Source: Leguminivora glycinivorella (lineage: Eukaryota > Arthropoda > Insecta > Lepidoptera > Tortricidae). Taken from it: a stretch of 64,000 nucleotides of DNA. The notes below the pieces were generated by a model, which was given only the letters and a program-made list of their open reading frames with translations, ran no database searches and was not told the DNA's origin. Numbering within the stretch: the first letter of the stretch is position 1; each line of letters opens with the position of its first letter. The translations under genes and the position numbers were made by a program. Shown piece by piece: positions 9,901 through 19,814 of the stretch. The stretch is from NCBI RefSeq assembly GCF_023078275.1, contig NC_062998.1:16443916-16507915 (forward strand), given 5' to 3'.

Positions 9901-12364
9901 TATTGATGTAAACAAAAAAAACACGTCTACATTGGGTGTATTATATTTTCTAACGGTACATACGCCATGTATATTTTTACACATTCACTGCCAACTCAAC
10001 TCACGTAAACTTTACTCATATGCTGAACAACCCGTTAGGCGAGTGGTGGCTATGCAAAATAACAGTTTCAGATAACGATCGATTTCTGAAATAATGCGCC
10101 GTTTTTTGACTAGCTGTGAATGTGAAAAATCGATAGTTCTTGTGAGTCTATGTAGAATTTACTTTTAAGATGATTTATGTTAATAAAGCTTTTTTGTATG
10201 TAACACTTTGTCTTTCAGGTGCCGGTTAAAGCCTTACCGCCAGGAGTTAAGCCTTTGCCGCTGCCACTTAACGCCAGACGTAAGTTCATTGGATACTATA
10301 GTTGAATAAGAGAAGGACGGATAACATCGAAAACCACAAAATGCCGTTGAACAAAAAATGTGTTAAATTTAAGCTTCTGATTGTGCACATAGTTTTACAA
10401 AAATTCTTTCACGTGTAGTTTTCATAAATTTTGAACAATGAAATGTTTTGTCTGTCTTTAACTCAAACGCCAAGCTCTCCGGCGCAGTCCAGCGAATGTA
10501 AACTTTACTTTGTAGTATCAAAGTCACTTTGTTGTGCTTGGCGCCATGGGGCTTGTTGGCGTTCAATGGGCTAAGTAAATTAATGAGCTATACTTACATT
10601 CAGCAGGCGATCTGTGTCAAATGCAAATTGGAAAGAAAATGGTGAAGGTGCAGAAGATCGTCATGACCAAAGCGGAAGTTGAAGCGATGGCCAAGAAAGG
10701 TCTATTGGAGTTAAAGGTAACTAACAATAGGGACTACTAGTAAAAATAAACGCAGACTCAGTACTAAAATAATTTGCAGTGAAATTAACTAAGCCATTTA
10801 CCAATGAAAACATTCGTTAAGCTACTCAGAATATCAGTCCTTTTAGGGCTATCAGAATCAGCCAGCAACCAATCAAAACAATTGGGCTAAAATCCACTTA
10901 TGTAATCAGCCCAGCTGTGCCTGTGGGAACGGTTTCAGATGATTTGTTAATGTCCATTCACTTGCAGGATGGGACCATGGTGCTGAAGCAGGGCATCAAG
11001 CTGCCGGGCGGCGACCCCGCCGTGCTCCGGTCCGGCCTGGTCAGCCAAGGAGGTGAGTGACGCGGTGAGTGTAGCTCGGGTATGTTTGTATGTATTGGTA
11101 AATAGGCGGGTGCACACAGCGACGTAGTGTGCTCGCGCGGCAAACGTCTAATGGCCGCTGAACGTAGACGTGCCTCGGCCGAGGCAGGTAGCTCGAACGT
11201 GCGCGCTGTATTGGCCAAGGTACAGTCACGGAATTTAATTGTTGATCCACTTTATATATTTATACTGGAAGTACTGGAACATCATAGCTTAACTATGCTT
11301 AGAGCTAGAAGTGGATCAACAATTAAAGTCCGTGACCGTACATCTACATAAACCGTTTGCGCCGCGTTCGGACATTGCCAAGCTGTGTGGACTCGTGTCG
11401 ACGAAGTATGGAAACGGCCGCTGTATGACGGCACCGCTATCTTTTGAAACCAGATATGCATCACGTGAAGATATCTTCGTAAAGCATCCGTCTACATTAA
11501 ATGTTAGTGACCATACCTCAGCAGTTCTCGAAAAGTTTGTACAAAAATTAAGGAAAAAGTTAAATTTGTTTTTTTTATTCCTTTTTTGTTACCAAGATTT
11601 ATTTCATGAATTGAGATTTTAGCAAGTCTTATTTGGTCATTAAGGTTCTCTAGTATCTATATTTTCTTAATTATAACAATTATCTTGTATATATCTTACG
11701 AAAGTCGACTTATATCACTAAATGTTGGTAACAAAATAGGATCAATTAAAATTTGCTGACGTGGGTATGTACAAACTTTTTGAGAACTGCTGACCTAGAA
11801 TAGAACAAAAGGGATGCATTCATTCTGAAATATAGATGCCTCGACTTTACTTGAAAATCACTAAAGAGAAGGCCAAAGTGTAATCACAGTAAGATTTCTC
11901 TGTTTATGCATTTTTAATTAACGGTAAATAGATGGAAACATATATATTTGTGGTCCTTGAAATTATAAACCATGAACCTATTTTTACAAGTATTTGTTTA
12001 TTGCCTGTCGTGTCGTTAATGTATCCTAGCCATCCTAGGTTTAATTCTTATTCATTTCAATAAACGTGGCTGGGACTGGTATATTATTCTATCTGGTCTA
12101 CTGGTATATGTATCTAAAACATAACTAAAGCACATACACAATACTTTGGCTCGCCGCGTGCTGTACGATTAAAGAATCTTTCATTAGTTATTATTAATAA
12201 GTGATACTGCGAATTTGTTTTGGACGTTAGTACTATTTTTTATTATGTTCATGTTGATTGTTATTACCGTTTAAACAGTTATTATCATTTTATTATTTGT
12301 TTCAGCGATACGACAAGTGTCAGCCACTCCAACGCGGTGTAACTTTGAGGGCGGTGAAGCATAA
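13..12364 (+). CDS. AT-hook, charged low-complexity nuclear-type protein, 3' part (13 exons)
   Basis: Exons are 13-76, 357-466, 2916-3004, 3461-3842, 4465-4565, 4641-4719, 5254-5375, 5966-6104, 9658-9732, 10219-10279, 10607-10716, 10968-11052 and 12306-12364. Each has AG/GT borders and the phases agree throughout; together they total 1476 nt, 491 residues plus TAA. The first exon opens with an acceptor, so the N-terminus lies left of the window. The protein begins with a short likely coiled coil (MLEKELQELKR). It continues with a Lys/Glu/Ser-rich disordered stretch in the large exon, a basic RRSTRPSKIKNY segment, an acidic run (EDDDEE), one AT-hook (RRRGRPRKEA, residues about 307-316), a Glu/Pro-rich stretch, and a more ordered hydrophobic and basic C-terminus (MVKVQKIVMTKAEVEAMAKK) ending FEGGEA. 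AT-hooks bind the minor groove of AT-rich DNA, so a chromatin role is inferred. I cannot name the family. No zinc finger or enzymatic domain is visible in this part. Confidence 0.8.
357..466 (+). CDS. AT-hook gene exon with short coiled coil
   Basis: The acceptor TGTAG ending at 356 completes a GAT-G|TC junction and keeps frame. An alternative acceptor CACAG ending at 364 would break phase with the previous exon. It encodes PQKKERAAKVDSTTSS and later MLEKELQELKR; donor GTAGGC at 467, phase 0. Confidence 0.75.
656..2638. repeat. 2 kb fold-back element with ~394 bp internal tandem units
   Basis: The ends are inverted copies: AGAGCCCAGGCCCGCCAGAC at 656 and its complement ending at 2638. The left arm carries about three tandem units of roughly 394 bp; the landmark ACCAGACGCGACAAAGTTGG recurs near 915, 1310 and 1703. 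The right arm carries the same units in reverse from about 1888, with near-identical sequence. The flip near 1888 leaves a hairpin loop of only about 90 nt. No protein is encoded and I see no clear target-site duplication. It lies wholly in the intron 467-2915 and would be transcribed with the AT-hook gene. Confidence 0.85.
2916..3004 (+). CDS. AT-hook gene exon
   Basis: Acceptor TTTTAG ends at 2915, donor GTTAGT at 3005. It encodes TTTRVEGKPVKTAEAKSKRQ and onward, ending in phase 2, which joins cleanly to the exon at 3461. A second usable AG (ACAAG ending at 2925) lies nearby, so the exact start is less certain than the exon itself. Confidence 0.65.
3461..3842 (+). CDS. AT-hook gene, large Lys/Glu/Ser-rich exon
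   Basis: Acceptor GATTATAG ends at 3460 and donor GTTAGT is at 3843. It encodes about 127 residues of highly charged disordered sequence rich in KED, SSK and EK repeats. The antisense strand is also open here (3455-3961), an expected shadow of this composition. A TA microsatellite starts about 40 nt beyond the donor. Confidence 0.8.
3883..3935. repeat. (TA)n microsatellite
   Basis: An uninterrupted TA dinucleotide run of about 53 nt in the intron after the large charged exon. It abuts the left end of a palindromic element, consistent with a TA insertion site that later expanded. Confidence 0.95.
3936..4151. mobile_element. MITE with GACCTCTTTAATCCGA termini
   Basis: GACCTCTTTAATCCGAA at the left and its complement TTCGGATTAAAGAGGTC at the right bound 216 bp without coding capacity. 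The left end joins the TA microsatellite. Confidence 0.7.
4284..4360. repeat. Short palindromic element (CCCTTCGAG... / ...CTCGAAGGG)
   Basis: Inverted copies of CCCTTCGAG(T/C)CCCA bound about 77 bp containing an ATCATATGAT core. Compact hairpin in an intron of the AT-hook gene. Confidence 0.55.
4465..4565 (+). CDS. AT-hook gene exon, basic RSTRPSK segment
   Basis: Acceptor TTTTGTAG ends at 4464, donor GTAAAT at 4566. It encodes TVKNGDTSGSEDTSIRRSTR then PSKIKNYASMIRD, phase 0 in and phase 2 out. Confidence 0.78.
4641..4719 (+). CDS. AT-hook gene exon, acidic segment
   Basis: Acceptor ATATTACAG ends at 4640, donor GTAAGA at 4720. It encodes TRMIRDEDDDEEVSDMEEEY and ends GPEPD in phase 0. 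The intron separating it from the previous exon is only 75 nt. Confidence 0.8.
4958..5215 (-). mobile_element. Retroposon 3' fragment with (ATG)n-type tail, reverse orientation
   Basis: Starts with a CATCATCATCATCAT run followed by CGCCTGCCCTTATCCCAGTC, which on the minus strand reads as a body ending in an ATGATGATGA tail. Such simple tails mark LINE or SINE 3' ends in moths. From memory the body resembles a widespread lepidopteran repeat, but I cannot assign a family. The right boundary is approximate. Confidence 0.5.
5254..5375 (+). CDS. AT-hook gene exon carrying the AT-hook
   Basis: Acceptor ATACCACAG ends at 5253, donor GTGAGT at 5376. It encodes SQEQPSRKSLGKRQKAATPA, an Ala/Pro/Ser linker, then RRRGRPRKEA. 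The GRP core flanked by Arg/Lys is the diagnostic AT-hook. The exon is very GC-rich compared with its introns. Confidence 0.85.
5476..5581. repeat. Tandem repeat, about 43 bp period, 2.4 copies
   Basis: The block CGCCAT(AT)GTAATAACAAGAT... with TGTCAAGATATCCTGGCA recurs at about 5478, 5522 and 5564, with small changes between copies. Confidence 0.8.
5966..6104 (+). CDS. AT-hook gene exon, Glu/Pro-rich
   Basis: Acceptor GTGTTACAG ends at 5965, donor GTATAT at 6105. It encodes TPKESVEDAEVETPTVKEAE and a run of KEPEPELEQTNKE, ending EVK in phase 0. Low-complexity acidic sequence, likely disordered. Confidence 0.8.
6724..7404. mobile_element. Nested 681 bp MITE with 9 bp target-site duplication
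   Basis: The element starts GGGTCC and ends GCACCC. The terminal inverted repeats share the block TCATATAAAATT. It is bounded by direct copies of TATCCTAAG at 6715-6723 and 7405-7413. A 9 bp duplication is the habit of Mutator-like elements, though chance extension of an 8 bp hAT duplication is possible. The interior is AT-rich and full of ATCATAATTTTG-like motifs, and encodes no protein. Confidence 0.75.
7795..8510 (-). pseudogene. Decayed non-LTR (LINE) reverse transcriptase fragment
   Basis: Minus-strand translation shows reverse transcriptase signatures split between two frames: GVRQGGSMSPALFSVYW near 8340-8400 in one frame, and INHIAYADDMVLLAPS near 8220-8270 in another. The second frame continues through MRYNPDKSELM and VKYLGHILLS. 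The YADD catalytic box is intact, but at least one frameshift near 8330 separates the blocks, and both ends are missing. The style is that of the RTE/CR1/Jockey-type LINE group; I cannot choose the clade. It lies inside the inverted-repeat element and is not part of the host gene. Confidence 0.85.
9658..9732 (+). CDS. AT-hook gene exon (two possible donors)
   Basis: Acceptor TATTGTAG ends at 9657. The strong donor GTAAGT at 9733 gives 25 codons (ATTPATSTESQVNTLMSPTG then QTLKK). A donor GTGAAT at 9691 would give an 11-codon version, also in phase 0, so alternative donor use would not disturb the frame. Confidence 0.65.
10219..10279 (+). CDS. AT-hook gene exon, Pro/Leu-rich
   Basis: Acceptor GTCTTTCAG ends at 10218, donor GTAAGT at 10280. 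It encodes VPVKALPPGVKPLPLPLNAR and ends in phase 1. Confidence 0.78.
10607..10716 (+). CDS. AT-hook gene exon with NAGNAG acceptor
   Basis: The acceptor is a CAGCAG tandem at 10601-10606, so the exon may start at 10604 or 10607; both keep frame and differ by one residue. It encodes DLCQMQIGKKMVKVQKIVMT then KAEVEAMAKKGLLELK. Donor GTAACT at 10717, phase 0. Confidence 0.8.
10968..11052 (+). CDS. AT-hook gene penultimate exon
   Basis: Acceptor CTTGCAG ends at 10967, donor GTGAGT at 11053. It encodes DGTMVLKQGIKLPGGDPAVL then RSGLVSQG, ending in phase 1. Confidence 0.82.
11220..11341. mobile_element. Small palindromic MITE, GTACAGTCACGG termini
   Basis: GTACAGTCACGGA...TTGTTGATCCAC at the left and its complement ending CCGTGACCGTAC at the right give about 30 bp arms around a central region with a second CATAGCTTAACTATG palindrome. 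Confidence 0.8.
12306..12364 (+). CDS. AT-hook gene last coding exon
   Basis: Acceptor TTTGTTTCAG ends at 12305. It completes an Ala codon and encodes IRQVSATPTRCNFEGGEA followed by TAA at 12362-12364. The correct phase and immediate stop support it as the terminal coding exon. Confidence 0.75.
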
Positions 12365-13217
12365 TGACTTGTTCAATGACCTAAATAATTTTATTAATGA
12401 TTTCCTAGCGTAACATCAGCTCTAGAAAACAATATCGTATGTGTACCACTCTCGATGTGATTCTAAATTATGAATTTGCATCTTATTACGTTAGGCTCTT
12501 AGATTATGTTATTTTATAATTATTAGTTGATTTTCCAAAAGTATTTTTGTTTAAAACTACAAATACCCTTTTAGACTGTGTGAATCTTACTCTGATGGGA
12601 GATATTTGAAAGTGTGAACGTTTCATACACATAATTATGTATGATAAATGTTAAATACTAAATAACATAATCAATAATCGTAGGGATCTTACGATCAATA
12701 TTAATACACACTATATTTCTTATAGAAAAATCTACGCATCAATAAGTAATCTCAAAGCAACTTTTTAACTTGAATTCAGTATTTATTACATTATTTAGTT
12801 CTTTTAGTTTTGCGACTGTAATGTAAATGTTCATATTGACAGTTCCTTGGGCAGGTTTTGTTGAACAGAGTGCAAACTACAACATCGAATTTGAGTTATA
12901 AGCCTCTCTTTCTCTAACTGGAGGAATATAAGGCAATAACGGGTTGATGTTCGTAGTAGGCCTCAATCAATAATCATTATACAAGTCGATATAATTGGCT
13001 GTTTTTAATGAATATCTTTCATAAATGTCAACTATCTTATTTACCGGGGATATTTAGGTGCAGAAATGTATGGACCAATTATTATGGATATAGTTTTATC
13101 CGAGGCTAGGTCGCTTGGCGTGAGGTCAAACAAAGCTGAATGCACTCTGTAGCCCAGAGTTCGTGCACTTTCTATAGCCAAAAAGAGGGGAGGTCTAACC
13201 TGTACTTTATTACTGCC

Positions 13218-13341
13218 TGGCCCCGTATCCGAATGGAGAAATGTTGTCTGGCTCTGTCGCGCCAATACGCAAAAGCGATAGAGATAGATTGCATTTCTGC
13301 GGCGTTTGGCGTCGCAGAATGCCATTGGGCTACGGGGCCGG
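13218..13341. mobile_element. CTGGCCCCGTA-type palindromic MITE, copy 1
   Basis: The termini GGCCCCGTA and TACGGGGCC enclose the family hallmark CTGGCTCTGTCGCGCCAATA followed by GCGATAGAGATAGAT. Further copies lie at 23811, 25731, 40937, 41065 and 54138. Confidence 0.8.
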
Positions 13342-13666
13342 GTCTTATCATTTCATTGCCGATCTTTTTAGGGGCTAGGCGCGGCACAATCTCTTGGATA
13401 CTGGACTAAATCAGCGTTTCACCTAAAGAACAAGCTTGCCCCGCGGCGTGGTCTGACATAAAAGGCATAGTTACTGCACTTAACTTGATGGTCTCAATAT
13501 GAAATAAGTAAAGTTCAGGAATCTGTAATCGAATAAATTAAGGATTCATATTAATGCAAAATACCTAATTATTTCAATTACTATGTAAAACATGGAATAT
13601 TTTAGTTATGTACTTTATATTACGTACATTCATTTGTTTAGATAGTAAGGATGACGATGGAATATA

Positions 13667-13672
13667 AATAAA
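13667..13672 (+). other. Candidate poly(A) signal of the AT-hook gene
   Basis: AATAAA followed within 30 nt by a CA-rich then T-rich stretch. Another AATAAA is at 13532-13537. Either would give a long 3' UTR of more than 1.1 kb crossing a MITE, so the true end is unproven. Confidence 0.25.
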
Positions 13673-13838
13673 GGTGCATGCTGCAACAATATGTATTTTT
13701 TATTTTTCCTAAGGCTCTCGCTCAAATATCGTCGGGTGACAAGTAAAAGTCACTATAAGTATTACTACAAGGTTGACTTGCTTATATTTCGTTTTTATTA
13801 TTAAAGTAGTAGTGAGTTTTGCTTATCACTCGACGTTA

Positions 13839-13936
13839 TCCATACTTACTTATTATAATATTATAAATGGGAAAGTTGTTTGTCCGTCTTTCACGGCAAG
13901 GAGTTAATGCTAGTGAAACCGCGGGCAAAAGCTAGT
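13839..13936 (+). mobile_element. Short Helitron-type fragment
   Basis: It has a 5' TCCATACTTA...TATTATAAATGGGAAAG head and a 3' GCGGGCAAAAGCTAGT tail. Comparison with the copies at 27236 and 53858 shows the central part is deleted. Non-autonomous, no coding capacity. Confidence 0.65.
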
Positions 13937-15337
13937 ATATTATATATCGACGTATGAAGGAAGTCTTTATTTTACATTTTGAACAATACAATGCGATTTC
14001 CAAGCTACCTACCAAGAAGTTTTTCGTAAATTACGAAATTTCATTATTTATTCAATTAAAGCCTCTATTGGAAGGAAAAAATCGTACATACATATTATCA
14101 AGGAGCGGGCCCCCATAAACAGTATTATAAAGAGTAATTGACACACCAATAGCCCACTTGGGGCACTAGGTGAATATCTAAACAGTTTTTCATACAAGCC
14201 AATATAATTATGTTTTTATCGTACCCCATACGATCTTACCGTTTTGTGAAAGACGAAGTGAATTTTTTGTAAAGGAATATAAAGTAAATTGCTCCTATTT
14301 GAAACAGATTTAATTTTGTTTATGGTCCCCAAAACCACTTTCCTCTATATTCCATATTCTGAGAAAAGGAACGTATCACAGAAATTACAGCTATTCCACA
14401 ATAGATGGCGTGAACATCAAAGAGACAATTATATTTTTAAAACTAGCGATGGATGGCGCTACTATCGACTATTATAAAGCTATCGCCCATAACGCGGCTT
14501 CTTCAAATGTGCCGTTCAAACGACATCAAAAACTCGCGACAATCGGTTGGGGTGGATAGGCATAAATACAACTTTTTTAAATAAATACACGCAATAAAAA
14601 TAACTTAATACGTGCAACGTGTTAAAATATATTTTAGTGATCATATTTGTCTTGACAATTAAAGATATTTAAACGACACTTCATTATTCCTGTTTTAGGT
14701 AAGTCGAAAAAACTTTACCATTTATGTTTACATACTTACTAGCATAATTTTAATTTTGATCCAGAATTATTTTTCTTTCAATATCTGCTTATCAAAACCG
14801 CTTGCCTCGTGTTTTCATAGTGTTTGTATTCATTTCGAAATGAAACAGTATATAATTGGTGAATTGGGTTAGATAAGATAACTCTGCGCTATGATAGTCC
14901 AAAGTATTTTTTTTATTTCTATCTTTTGATTGAGCATACCTGTTAAGTACCTACTAAATAAAATAGACATCGTAAATTAACAGTAAGTATTAAAGTAATT
15001 GTAAGGCAAGCTTTAAAAAAAATGTTTTTTGTAGTACAAATTTAAAAGTTTTTATATCATGGTAAAATCTAGTTTTGTCTTATTCAGAATTATAATTGTA
15101 CTAAAGTCGGCGCTACTTCTCTTTTTCTTTCCTTTCTTTAAAATGCATTGGTTAAATTTGTTAAAATTGACTTCGTAAGGCCCACAAATTGTTCACAACA
15201 CAGCTCACGGGTCACAAAAAATATATTTTTAAAACTATTTAATAGAAATAAGTACACCTGTCCATTTCAATACCATAGTCCTCAAGAGTGGACCTGTTGG
15301 CCCTTACGATGTTAAGAAGCATTTAACGCGAAATTTA

Positions 15338-15930
15338 TAATGGCCGCTGTACACACATGGCCAACAGTTCCACCAACCCCCTTGGCCATGTGTGTAGAGG
15401 GCTACTTGGCCGTAAGTTGGCAGTTGGCGCTTGCGCTTGCCGGCCAACCGATTCGTGTCGGTTTTTTGTCCACACATCAAAGGATCTTGGCGCCAATGGC
15501 CAACTGCGTTTACACGTTGGCGCTTCATTCAGTTGGTCGTCAGCCGTCAGAGAGGACAGTAGTGATATATTTACGAAAATAATAAGTTTATCTATGCCAA
15601 TAATAGTGTAGATTTTAGGAAATAAAATAACCTTGCAAATGTTTAATGTATTTCCTAAAAAAGATAAATGTTCTTATCAGAATATTCAAAAAATTGTTAA
15701 TATTGCAAATAATTTAATTTTACTACGGGGTTATTATTTTTTAATATTTTTTTTCTGACAACGTCTATGACCAAGAATTTCCTAGATTTTTTCATTACAC
15801 GTCCATCTTTCATGAAGAGCCAATGCCAAGTGATTGGTTCGCCAATGTGTAAACAGCGGCTCTTATCTTGGCCAAGGGGTTTCACAAAGGGCTGGTGGAA
15901 CCGTTGGCCATGTGTGTACAGGGGCCATTA
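15338..15930. mobile_element. 593 bp MITE, TAATGGCC/GGCCATTA termini
   Basis: Left TAATGGCCGCTGTACACACA and its near complement at the right end, ending GGCCATTA, with a subterminal copy of the TTGGCCATGTGTGTA motif inside. The inverted match runs about 50 bp (GTTCCACCA region included). No protein is encoded. Confidence 0.75.
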
Positions 15931-18262
15931 AGATTATCGTTCTGCAATCTCGCGAACACATTTTTTATTTGACCCTTAAAGCGTTATCACATTGTCTGAT
16001 CCGATAATCATGCGATTCATGCTCGGATGTTGGACTACTGTTGCTACTCAGTACTAGATAATGCCCAATGCCATCAAGTCTTTCAAATTTTTGCGTTAAT
16101 GTAATAAAAATTAAAAATAACTATTGTTTTTTTTTATTGACGTCTTATCTGGCATCAAAAAGGGTAGGTATCAGACTATGTGAAAACTACAATTACTTAA
16201 TATACGAGACACGACTTCTACCTATCGAGCTATCTAACGATTGTGGGATAGGAAAAAAATAAGCAGGTATCCTCATTAGTCACACTGCATGCACAATTTT
16301 TTTTATCTGTCACATAATAATGCTCGGATAATATACATATTTACTTGTACATATAATGTATTATTATAATAAACCACGCAATACAACGGAACTTATTTAG
16401 GTATTGTAAGGTATGAACGTCATTAAGTTTATTTCATCTTTAAAAGAATTGGCTATTACGCGAATGTTTATTTTTATCCTTTCCATTATCAAACAGAAAT
16501 ATTTGAGTACAAATCAGAGACAAGATATGTAAAAAAATTTTCTATTCACTCAAAGTCATATTAACAATCGCCATCGCGTTAATTTTCTGCTTGGCATAAT
16601 TATGCTGGTAGTCATAGCCATAGCGCTAAACTTTATAAGTTCCCCCTATTTAGGTACCTACTCTAAATTTTAAAACCGTCGCTGACACTACCTAAAAATA
16701 CACGTTACGTGTTGTTGTTAATGTGTAATAATTAATTTTCCTTATTATGTGAAAATGCGTCATGAGCGCGAGGCCGGACCCTTCGGCAGAATTAATCTAC
16801 TTGTCCCTGGCGTGAACAAATAGGATATCATTAATTTCCACTTGTTCTCCCGAGGGACACTATTCATACTTATGTTTATATTTTTCCCGTTACTAAATTC
16901 AGTTTCACCACATAGACAAAACAAAACGGAGTACCTACCTACTCGTATCCATCCCATACCTACTTGCCTTTTATTGGGCGGTCTTTTAAGAGGCCCGTGG
17001 ATAGTGGTGGACAACTGTTTTAGGGTTTCGAGAACAAAATTCCATAAATACAAAGACAAAATTTGTAAATAAGTATACACTTTTTTTTGGGCAGTCGTGT
17101 AAAACGCTCACAGTGGCTATGCTTGCCGGTAATTGCACCTAGGTCCTTACTTAACATAAAACCCTTTCATACGGAAACCCGCGCGATTACCTTCTTTGGA
17201 TATACATGAAAACATGATTGTACAATTGGTTGTTTCTAAACCACAAACAAGTTCATTATTATTAATTTATCTTATATACATTCCTACGAGCCTTCAAAAC
17301 TTTGTATGAAGCTTATTTTTGCTACTAAAACTAAAAAAGGCCAAACATAAAGGCATTGGGCCGGCGCTGTGTACGAATCTAATATCTCAGATAAGTGTTA
17401 TGTCAATTTTCAGAGAGGAAAGTGGTGACTACTTTGTATAAAAAGCGGCTGTTCTCTTTCCTCTTAAATTTCTGACCTAACTACTGATCATGGTGCGACA
17501 TTACCATGACCGCATGTTTAATTAGTTTAGCTTTTATATCCTTAACGTTATTGTCGAGATTGATTAAACTGATACACCAGTTTACCTGCCTTAAACTACA
17601 TATATCATTAAGCGTCGACGCAGTGGTAAAAATGGTCATAAAACTCATTCAAGGTTAATTCAACTTTTCAAACAAAAGGGATAAAAAAATAACTGCAGCA
17701 CTTTTTTATAGGCACCTTTTTGTTTATTCAGGGTGCCTAACCAATGAAATACGTTGGCTCCGTACTGAATATATGTATGTAAGGCTTTTGTCTCTCTCAC
17801 ATATTATGTGAGTGATATGAAATGACTATTTCTTAGACTTCATTAACCATGATCTACAGGACAGATATATGAACCTCGCATATCAACAAGCCTTCCTTAA
17901 ATGGCTGTTTATTTTAAATTGCAAAGTAAACTTTCCGCCGCGTCCTAACTAGGGCTGGCATTGAGACGTGAAAATCAAAAGATATATCGGCAATCTCGTT
18001 GCAATTATCGCAGTGGTGTTACATTTTTAGTGTCCAAAGCATGATAATTGAGCAGCCATGAGCTGCCGCTGCCGGAACCACGGCCCGGTCAGACAATGTG
18101 TGCTCGAATACGAGTAGTTCACGCCGCCCCTCACAATGCCCGTCAACTCGTCCGAATAATAATACCTACCATATTATAAATGTCACATTTTTATTTCATT
18201 TCACATAAAGATGCAACCAATCTACGCAGTTATCCTTGTTCAATTAATTTACTTAGAAACCT

Positions 18263-18454
18263 GTACAGTCAGCATCAACAGTGTAGTGTAAATAACAAGG
18301 TGTGGAGAATAGGTATGTGACTACGATAAATTGATAATCTGAGATATTTTTCCAAGTAGAGACGTATGAAATAGTTTGTATTCAAAAGTGTCTGTTGTAG
18401 ACTAATCTATAATTGTTTCTACGTTTGTATAATGACTTTATATGCTGACTGTAT
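18263..18454. mobile_element. GTACAGTCA-type MITE with GCATC extension
   Basis: GTACAGTCAGCAT at the left and ATGCTGACTGTAT at the right enclose about 165 bp without coding signal. Member of the GTACAGTCA-ended group also at 11220, 22062, 25943, 26487 and 62988. Confidence 0.65.
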
Positions 18455-19814
18455 GTTGAATACTTGATACTTTATCAACACAGTCCACAGGACGGTCTAT
18501 CAATCCCATATTGTTGAGTTGAGACCATAAAATTTATCCGTCTTCATATCAATTAACAATGCAGAAATGATGACCATGCGACATGTCATGTAGCCGCTGG
18601 CAAGTATTCACGTCGGAGTGACGATTGGCCCTGGCACGCAACGGCGGGCGGCTTCTGAGTAGATATGCCTTACATGACAATTACACCGAGACGAACAAGA
18701 CCGCTCCAATAACCCAACACTACAGCCGTAGCCAATCTGAAGTATTCAAGTCGCCCATCACACGGACGGCTGACATGACTTGCTATAGTATCGCTATCTT
18801 TATGTCTGTCTCAATGTTTCACGTTAGAAAGAACTAAGTATTTTCAAATATGACGAGTTGTGTATTCTTAACCAATTATCTGAAACTTTGATAAGAGTCC
18901 AAGGTAGCAAACAAAAGACGCGTAATTTTCTTTTCCCTTGATTAACGTATCCCTGACGTAAGATTGACGTTGTCACCTGCGTGTCATAAAAATATCTTTT
19001 AGCGGGAGTGATGATATTTTGCAATTAAACAAAGATTAGGCCTGTTTACTCTAGATAGTAATTACTGCCACTTGAACGATGTAGCTACGAGCCATTCAAG
19101 ATAAGGCATATTTTCTTGGACCTTCTGGAAATATTTATTTAACGTCAGTCATGGGATCTGTATTTTCATATTGAAAGCTTAAATTCCACCTTGAAAGCTT
19201 AAATTATGGAAAAACTTAGGTATTTATTACATTTTCGTCGCTACCTCCTATGAGACCTCTGATAAATAAATTCATAGTATAATAATGGGATTGGATTACA
19301 TGATAAACAAGTAAAATGTTTCAGTTACATAACCACATTCTTAAAAATGACTGATGACTTAGGTTTTCGTGCAAATATTTAACATAACATTTCAGTTCTA
19401 GCGAGAGCGCGAAAGGTTGTTCTTATAAATAACCCCAAACTGTGCAAAAATTACGTAATACATAGTAATATTAAATCTGCAGCCAAGGCGGGCGGGCGGT
19501 CGGAGCCGTGAAATACGATATGGAAATGCGGACCGGACTTCCGGCGATGTTAGCGCCGCTTTTCCATTTAGGTATTTTATTAGGCCGTCCTTGAACCCCT
19601 GTAATTTATCACTCACGAACAATAAGAAAAATACACCATTGTAACCTACACTCATTTCCTGCTCATTTGCGTAATAGCTTATCGCCAGAAATATCTGTGC
19701 GTTGATTGATCAAATGATCATGATCACATTGCTTTAAATATACTGTTTATTTTAGGTATATTTACATTCGTGTTACAAATTAATTAAGGAATAATAGCAT
19801 CAAACGATTTAGTT

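Noticed and set aside
13140..13409. Overlapping plus and minus frames around 13.1-13.4 kb, and similar at 23.7-24.0 kb
   Set aside because: Both fall on members of the GCCAATACGCAAGAGCGATA palindromic MITE, whose codon pattern keeps several frames open.
15304..15611. Three overlapping 74-84 residue frames
   Set aside because: They lie within the left third of a TAATGGCC-ended MITE, show no conserved motif and overlap in conflicting frames.
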